Shown: positions 58,471 through 64,000 of the stretch, piece by piece
How the letters are laid out: each line of letters begins with the position of its first letter
How positions within the stretch are numbered: the stretch's first letter is position 1
Origin: Punctularia strigosozonata HHB-11173 SS5
Taxonomy: Eukaryota > Basidiomycota > Agaricomycetes > Corticiales > Punctulariaceae
Assembly: GCF_000264995.1 (NCBI RefSeq)
Contig: NW_006767434.1
Location: forward strand, 1,209,725 to 1,273,724
Direction of reading: 5' to 3'
Length of the DNA stretch: 64,000 nucleotides
Notes under the pieces: generated by a model
What the model was told of the DNA's origin: nothing
Seen by the model: only the letters and a program-made list of their open reading frames with translations
The model's database searches: none
Translations under genes and position numbers: made by a program

Positions 58471-58916
58471 TTTGGCGGTGCTATCCTCCCCCTGATACGT
58501 ACTTATAACACTCGTGTACCCTAACTGTCTAATCGCTGTTGCTGTTATCTTACATCGTGCTTTTATCGAACCCGCTCAGCCCGTAAAGTGGCGTCGCTGG
58601 CGACGAATGCATGGACAGATTCGCAGAGCGACACCTCACGACACCTCCCAAGTGTTTGTGAATTGCACATAAGGGATAAAATCTTCTGATAGTTGGGGTC
58701 CTGGTGGGCTCCCCTTCCCCCAGCAGATCAATCTGGCGGCCCGGTCTCCCTCCCTAGTCTCGCGTCCCAATCCATTGACCTGATTCACTCGCGGTGACAC
58801 CGATTGCGCATAGACGTGTGGCACATGTTATGGGATAGGCATTCGATACGAAGCAATGGTCACTGCAGGCGTTTTTGACCCCGCTTTATCGCCCCGTAGT
58901 CGTTCATGAAGGGATG
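58471..58916. other. Convergent spacer
   Basis: 3' flanks of the DUF2235 gene and the first right-hand F-box gene; nothing else seen. Confidence 0.35.
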
Positions 58917-60158
58917 TCATCTGAACTGCCTCACTACCACACCACATCGAGTAAGCGCTCCAAGGTGTTCCTCGACCGAGGAATCCATGTTATGTACCAG
59001 GCCCGTCTGGTGGGAGTGTCGGGGAAAACGGATGTGCAACTCCGTGGACCATGTAGAACACTCATCGCAGAGAGTGGTCCTGAACTTGGCCAAGAAATCA
59101 TTCAGTGCAGTCTCCTCCTCCTCCTCCGACAATATTTGCAGGATCAATGTGAGAGACCTGAAGGCTTGCGACCTAACGGTTCTAAGGGAATTGGCGAGGT
59201 GTTGTAGAGAATTGAGTGCAAACTGGAATTTCGCCACCTGGTGCATGTGTATCGTGATCTCTCGCATAGCATGCATCATGCAAAAGTTGAATGGCTCATC
59301 TGACATGCATGAGGGGTGAGTAACGTGAGTAAAAGGTGAGCCATTGGTATGAACGAAAGGCTTACCGAGCTCAGTCTCGTAAAAAGCAAGGTAGGCGTAA
59401 TTTGTGATCCGGAGGGAGAGCAGCATGCTACATTGTTGCAGCAGAGCATTGGCAACTGTCAGCCATCCAGGATCGGCGGCGACATCTAATGCCAGCGTGT
59501 TGAGCGAGAGAATAATATCCCCGCTGGAAGAAAGGCATAGCAAGTGCTTCATAGCGCCGTCCACATTGCCCCCTTCGACCTCCAGCTGGGTCAGACAAAG
59601 CCGAGCAGGAAGGCCAGGGACCGAAGAAGGATCATCGGGTTCTGCTTCATCTTCTTCCCCTTCCCATGACAATTCGTGCAGGCCTAGGCAAGTGATTGAA
59701 GGAAGGGACCTAATCAACAGGACAAACTCATGTGGACCGAAGAAAAAATTGTGGATGTGTACACCTTGGAGGAGGGGGGAACGGGCCCATAGGGTTGTCC
59801 ACATGCTGAAATTGCCCTCGGTACTGTCAGATTCCCATACGTGCACGATCCGGACATTCGGGAGGCAAAGTTCTCCAAACAAGTTGATGAATGAAGTGGT
59901 AGTGGACAGCACCGTGACGTAAGTTCGGAGATGAGGGGAGGCACTCAGAACACAGACGAGTGCGTCCATGAGGTTATCGTCCATACTAGGGCCTTTCTCC
60001 TCGACCGGGTCAGAGAAGAGCTGGGATTGACTGACATGAACCCAGCTTCGGCACGTCAGAGAACAAGCCCTTAAGGTAGCCTGATCGTCGGTGAGGCTGA
60101 TTATCTGGTCCCATATCTCTTGCGGGATCCGAGATACACGTTCAGCGGGATCCAACAT
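58917..60158 (-). CDS. F-box protein (family copy 2), complete
   Basis: ATG at 60158 opens MLDPAERVSRIPQEIWDQII; the F-box continues LRACSLTCRSWVHVSQSQLF. The rest has degenerate leucine-rich segments: LSASPHLRTYVTVLST, LPNVRIVHVWES, LIRSLPSITCLGLHELSW, SSSGDIILSLNTLALDV, and ends EEHLGALTRCGVVVRQFR. Read without splicing it is 413 codons; a GTAAGC-TGTCAG intron of 66 nt (59300-59365), a multiple of three, is likely removed, giving TELDEPFNFCMMHAM and 391 residues. Substrate-recognition subunit of an SCF ubiquitin ligase by family. The best preserved of the four copies in the window. Confidence 0.85.
   Translation of the reverse strand: MLDPAERVSRIPQEIWDQIISLTDDQATLRACSLTCRSWVHVSQSQLFSDPVEEKGPSMDDNLMDALVCVLSASPHLRTYVTVLSTTTSFINLFGELCLPNVRIVHVWESDSTEGNFSMWTTLWARSPLLQGVHIHNFFFGPHEFVLLIRSLPSITCLGLHELSWEGEEDEAEPDDPSSVPGLPARLCLTQLEVEGGNVDGAMKHLLCLSSSGDIILSLNTLALDVAADPGWLTVANALLQQCSMLLSLRITNYAYLAFYETELGKPFVHTNGSPFTHVTHPSCMSDEPFNFCMMHAMREITIHMHQVAKFQFALNSLQHLANSLRTVRSQAFRSLTLILQILSEEEEETALNDFLAKFRTTLCDECSTWSTELHIRFPRHSHQTGLVHNMDSSVEEHLGALTRCGVVVRQFR
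59300..59365 (-). other. In-phase 66-nt intron in the F-box gene
   Basis: GTAAGC donor and CATGTCAG acceptor. Retention keeps the frame open and would add 22 residues between TEL and DEPFNF. The paralogues have an intron at the matching place. Confidence 0.65.
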
Positions 60159-60537
60159 GCTAGGATTAGAACTAATCCTTGTTGATGCAGGGGAAGAGGT
60201 GAGGTAGGTGATTAGGTACGCGATGACGTGGACGCGTTAGACAAGTCGGGGTTGCCATTCTGGGCATCTTGTTAATCTGGCTTATTCCCCAAACAACAGG
60301 CGTGATCAGAGCTTAAAACTCTGAGGAACGATTACAAGATGGCCCAGAAGCCATGTAACTACCATTTTCTACCGCGAGTGGCTGGTGATGTCAGTCACAT
60401 ACGGATGTGCGACGAAGCCCTGCAAGTTGATAATTCTATGCAAGTGCGGCGCCTGGTCAGACGCATCACCACACGGCTCGTCGCTGCATAGCTCAGCTGC
60501 ATATATGGGCGCGGACAGAGAGCTGCCGGAACAATGA
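60159..60537. other. Spacer between F-box copies 2 and 3
   Basis: Promoter side of copy 2 and 3' end of copy 3; a TATATG lies near 60500. No gene. Confidence 0.35.
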
Positions 60538-61790
60538 CTAGTCTATTCGTCTGACCAACACCCCTCGCTGCTCGAGTACTCCGAAGTGCTGCCTAACCAG
60601 GTCGCCCACCCCTTCCAGCGCGCTGTCAAGGAATTCGTGGTTAATCCGAACATACAACACTGCGAGCCGTCTGTAAGATGCGTTGGAGAACATGACTCCG
60701 ATATCTCGCACAAAATCGACCAGTGGAAGGCCCCATTCCACCTGCGTGATGGTCAAATTCATCACGAGCAAAGTGGATGCGGAGGTGCCAATTGTGCCGA
60801 GCGAGGTGGAGAGATGCTCAAGAGCACGAAGTGTGCGCGACGTGTATAGGTCCATGACCACGGTAAATACGCGGAGGTGAGGTGTCCGTGAGAAGTCGAG
60901 AGGGGCTGCATTTGTCGTAAGATAGATACCATTGAAAATATAATGTAGGGCGTACTGCTGTCTGCTGCCATGAGGTCATAGTCACCAACTCGGAGCGCGA
61001 GTAGCGCCTCGCTCTGTTTCAGAAGATCGTTGACCGCGATGATCCACGCGCGTTTGCGAAGGGGGCTAACGCTCAATGATAGCTCTTCGAGCGCGAAAAT
61101 GATATCTTTGCTTCCGGAGAAACACAATAAACCCTGAAGTATGTCGATGACATCGCCTCGTATGAGTTCAAGGGCCCTCAGACGGAGGCCAGCGGGGGTC
61201 TCCGGCGATGGCAAAAAGCGACTGGCTCCGACCCACGAAAGACCGTGCAATCCTAGGCGGGAGATCGGAGGAAAGGTCCTTATCATCCTCAGAAGCCTGA
61301 AAGAGTCAAGTTCCATGTCTCCGTGAACGTGCACATCGAGAAGACGAGGGAAAGCTCCCAACGGCAACCACCGGGCGGCGTACAAGTCGGCCGTCGTCGT
61401 TCCAGCTCCAGAATCCCAAGCCCCATCTTCGAATTCCGAGTTGGAGCGCGAGGTTGTATGCACATGCACAGTCCGAACGTTTGGTAGCCCTAAGCGCGCG
61501 AATCTGCCCAGGTATGCGCTGGTGGTGGAAAGAACCGCGACATAACCCCGCAAACGCGGAGACCTGTTCAGGACACTACAGATGTGGTCCATGTGGACTG
61601 ATGCCATGACAGCGTTCCGACGAATAGGTTCGGAAAAGAGCCTGGACTGACTTGCATGTAGCCACTTGCTGCATGTTAACGCACAAGCCTGTAGCGTGTC
61701 CTGGTCATTGTCGGTGTCAATCATTGCGATGATTTGCTCGCAGGTTTCCTGAGGAAGCCGTTGAAGGCGCTCGAAATTCACTGCGTGCAT
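60538..61790 (-). CDS. F-box protein (family copy 3)
   Basis: ATG at 61790 gives MHAVNFERLQRLPQETCEQI and the F-box LQACALTCSKWLHASQSRLF. Then LNRSPRLRGYVAVLST, LGLPNVRTVHVHTTS, LGAFPRLLDVHVHGDMELDS, IRTFPPISRLGLHGLSW, GSKDIIFALEELSLSVSP, AWIIAVNDLLKQSEALLALR. An intron near 60905-60965 joins YDLMAADS-type sequence to the final exon, TPHLRVFTVVMDLYTSRTLR to EQRGVLVRRID. The frame appears continuous after splicing. A 12-bp-scale GCGTAT repeat lies just upstream of its start. Same family as copies at 2, 59 and 63 kb. Confidence 0.82.
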
Positions 61791-62127
61791 ATTGACTGTG
61801 AAACGATGTATCGGCGTATGCGTATGCGTATGCGTAGTATGTAGTTGTCACGTACCTTGAGTACAGGTCAGACAGGATGAGGATCGCGGGCTCGAGAATT
61901 TCGCTGTGCGCGAAAGGATCCGATGCGGCCGCGCACGACCGTGACCCGCGTCATGGCCCAGACGTGCCGAGGTGCCTCGTTCGCTATGACCACTTCACGC
62001 ATTGGCGTACCAACTACCGTAGAACGTATCAAGTACACCAATAGATGATTGTATACATGTGCTTCAGTTATGTTGTGTACAAAGTTCCTAACATGGCGTA
62101 GCATCTGACGGGAAACAGCGCTAGCCA
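61791..62127. other. Spacer with short tandem repeat
   Basis: Contains GCGTATGCGTATGCGTATGC at 61814-61833 just upstream of F-box copy 3. No gene. Confidence 0.4.
61814..61837. repeat. GCGTAT hexanucleotide microsatellite
   Basis: Three to four units of GCGTAT. Confidence 0.8.
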
Positions 62128-63333
62128 CTACCCCAGCCACTGTACCCTTACACCCTGCTGCGCGAGCACTCCAAGGTGCTGCTCAACTTGCTTGTCCCCG
62201 TCGGTTTGACGATAATCGTTACAGGTTATGTTCAACTCTGTAAGCATCTTGAAAGGCGCTTGGGAGAGCACCTTTGCTAATCCCGGCAAGAAGTCGGTCA
62301 CTGGCCATGGCGCATCATTTGCAGAGATCTCGACGTTCAGCACCAGCGTGTTCAGCGGGGAGCCCAATGTGGCGAGGGAGCTGGCCAGTTGATCAACGCA
62401 GTCAAACTCGAATTCTGCGTGGCTGAAATCCATCTCGATGACCGTAGTGCGGAGGGAATGCGTGTGTGAGAAGTCGAGGGACTCTGCAATCGCTGATGAG
62501 AGTGGGTTTGGCGCATGATGCAGAACTTACCCGAACTCCACTCCACGTATGTGTAATCGCCAAGTCGCAACGAACGAAGGCTGTCACACTGTCGCAGTAG
62601 CGTGTTGATCGCGATTATCCATGGTTCGTCTGGCACTATATTCAATGATAGTGTATGAAGCTGGAGAGCGATCTCGCCGCGAGAGGAAAGCCATAGTAAG
62701 GAGTTTATGGCACTGCATTGATCGTGTTCCGCCAACCCACTCAGCTGTTCGATCTCGATGCTGGTAATGCATAGCCTAGTCGGCCTAGGCGTTGGAGAGG
62801 GCTCCGAGAATTCTTGCTCGCCCTCCAAATCCAGGTCATGCAAGCCAAGATGAGTGATCGGCGGGAGAGACCTGATGATCATAGGGAGTCGGCGAAATCG
62901 CGAGCAGCGAGTTCCATATTGTCAATGTTCACGGCTCGAAGGCGAGGGAAAGCATGAAGGGAGTTCTATGTTGCGTTGTCGCTCGCAGCTGCGTCACAGA
63001 GTCCATGATCCGAAAATACGTGTGTGACCCGGACGTTCGGTAGGTTCAACTGGGTGAACGGAACGAGACGATCAACGGTAAGACGCAACGCCTTGATATA
63101 CACGCGCAGGTGAGGGGACGCGCTCAGTACGTCGTACAAGCGGTCCATCAAGGAGGAAGAGTCCGATTTATCCGCGGTGATGGGCTCTGAGAAGAGCTGA
63201 GACTGACTAGCTTTAAGCCAGGTCCGGCATGTCAGAGAGCACGCCCTTAAAGTGGCTTCGTCGTCGACAAGCAGGATGAGCTGGTCATTGGTTTCCTGGG
63301 GAGCCGCTCAAGATATCCCATGCCAGTATTCAT
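62128..63333 (-). pseudogene. F-box protein (family copy 4), broken
   Basis: MGYLERLP begins the copy (ATG at 63333 or 63321). One base is missing between ERLP and QETNDQLILLVDDEATLRAC, a stop occurs after AAASDNA where paralogues read on into SLHAFPRLRAVNIDNMELAA, and the frame changes again before MIIRSLPPITHLGLHDLDLE. The remaining parts, SSRGEIALQLHTLSLNIVPD, INTLLRQCDSLRSLRLGDYT and EQHLGVLAQQGVRVQWLG, align with copies 2 and 3. Several independent lesions mean a pseudogene. A TATATAAG palindrome at 63474-63483 marks the old promoter. Confidence 0.75.
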
Positions 63334-64000
63334 CAGTACTGCAAGACTTGAGTCAATAGATGTTCTAGGGAGATCGAGGAGATCGGGGTATAGATGGCGA
63401 CGGTTTCAACGCTGCAGGGGGCGGTGGTGGCACGAAAGAAACGCAGTGGCGAAGGGCGCCCTTGTACCTAAGGCTTATATAAGCTACACCAGAGCAGTTC
63501 CGCTAGTCATTCCTGCGTGTGGGCCCGAACCGTCGACCCGGCTCTTCTCTGATTTATGCTCTCAGTTCTGCTCCAGGAGAGGCGGACGGGATATCCCAAG
63601 GTCTAACGCATTGGATGAAGCGCGGGGTGGGATATTGATTTTTAGCGCTTATGATGAGCAAGTACGTCGGTGTTATTTCACGCGCTATCACCCCGGGACC
63701 GATTTCTGGTATTGCACGAGTTGTGCGGTAGTCTCTTGGCATGAACCTTGATATTAATTGGTGACATACGATGCACGTGGGCAGTGCGTCGATGGGTAAG
63801 ATGATGTGAAGCAGGAAAACATAACGCGAGTCATAGAAGCATCGCAACTACCGATACGTATGCGACTGGTTGCCGCTCTTGACATCCCGATGTGCTCGCG
63901 GCGGCGCGGGGAAGTCACCATACTGATACCCAGCGGCGCCTGCGAGATCGAAAGCCTGGAGTCAGCAAGCTCCCTATAGTCAAGGGCAAGAGAGCAACAC
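63334..64000. other. Right end, no assignable gene
   Basis: Promoter DNA of F-box copy 4 (TATA palindrome at 63474-63483). At the extreme end a minus-strand segment reads GAAGYQYGDFPAPPRAH and may be an exon of a gene cut off by the window; it is not recognised. Confidence 0.3.

Noticed and set aside
1-64000. CRISPR arrays, bacterial operons, ribosome binding sites
   Set aside because: The DNA is eukaryotic nuclear with spliceosomal introns; no regularly spaced repeats of CRISPR type were seen.

Overview
The window is nuclear DNA of a basidiomycete, most likely a wood- or litter-decaying Agaricomycete. Supporting signs are compact genes split by many 50-60 nt introns, a glucuronoyl methylesterase with a fungal cellulose-binding (CBM1) domain, a GH31 alpha-xylosidase, a priA-type secreted protein, expanded F-box genes and a GDS1-like winged-helix gene. 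All product names rest on reading translated motifs and splice sites by eye; no database search was run.

Left part (0-19 kb): an aldo/keto reductase (294-1517), a damaged F-box gene (1807-3021), then a group suited to plant-polymer use: CE15 glucuronoyl esterase with a C-terminal CBM1 (4955-6626), a 2OG-Fe(II) oxygenase (6785-8424, minus), a GH31 alpha-xylosidase (8818-12486) and a two-repeat secreted protein (13344-14301). A ribosomal-L1-domain nucleolar protein (14557-16385, minus) and an alpha/beta hydrolase (17314-18598, minus) follow. The stretch 18.6-23.3 kb has no gene I can assign.

Middle (23-39 kb): a PIG3-like zinc-family quinone oxidoreductase (minus), mitochondrial ribosomal protein uL5m (plus), a large SepH/Cdc7-type septation kinase (minus), an unknown gene (33632-34808, minus), a secreted priA-like protein with a tandem Arg-rich repeat (36620-37335) and another unknown gene (37932-39299, minus).

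39.5-53.9 kb is one large DNA transposon. It has 26-bp perfect terminal inverted repeats (39475-39500 and 53917-53942), extended imperfect inverted similarity inside them, and an identical 6-bp flanking duplication CAAACC. It carries a DDE integrase-type transposase whose spliced frame looks whole, a large minus-strand gene ending in a TET/JBP-like 2OG-Fe(II) dioxygenase domain, an alpha-kinase gene, and a GC-rich central block with host-type DNA (a rearranged GDS1-like winged-helix gene, a minisatellite, and the tail of an allantoate-permease-like transporter). An assembly gap (46830-47110) is flanked by two identical 688-bp copies, so the true element is probably about 1 kb shorter. It sits between two divergently transcribed host genes.

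Right part (54-64 kb): a Pep12-type syntaxin, a DUF2235 (Tle1-like) hydrolase, and three further F-box genes on the minus strand (58917-60158, 60538-61790, 62128-63333), the last broken. With the copy near 2 kb the window holds four members of one F-box family.
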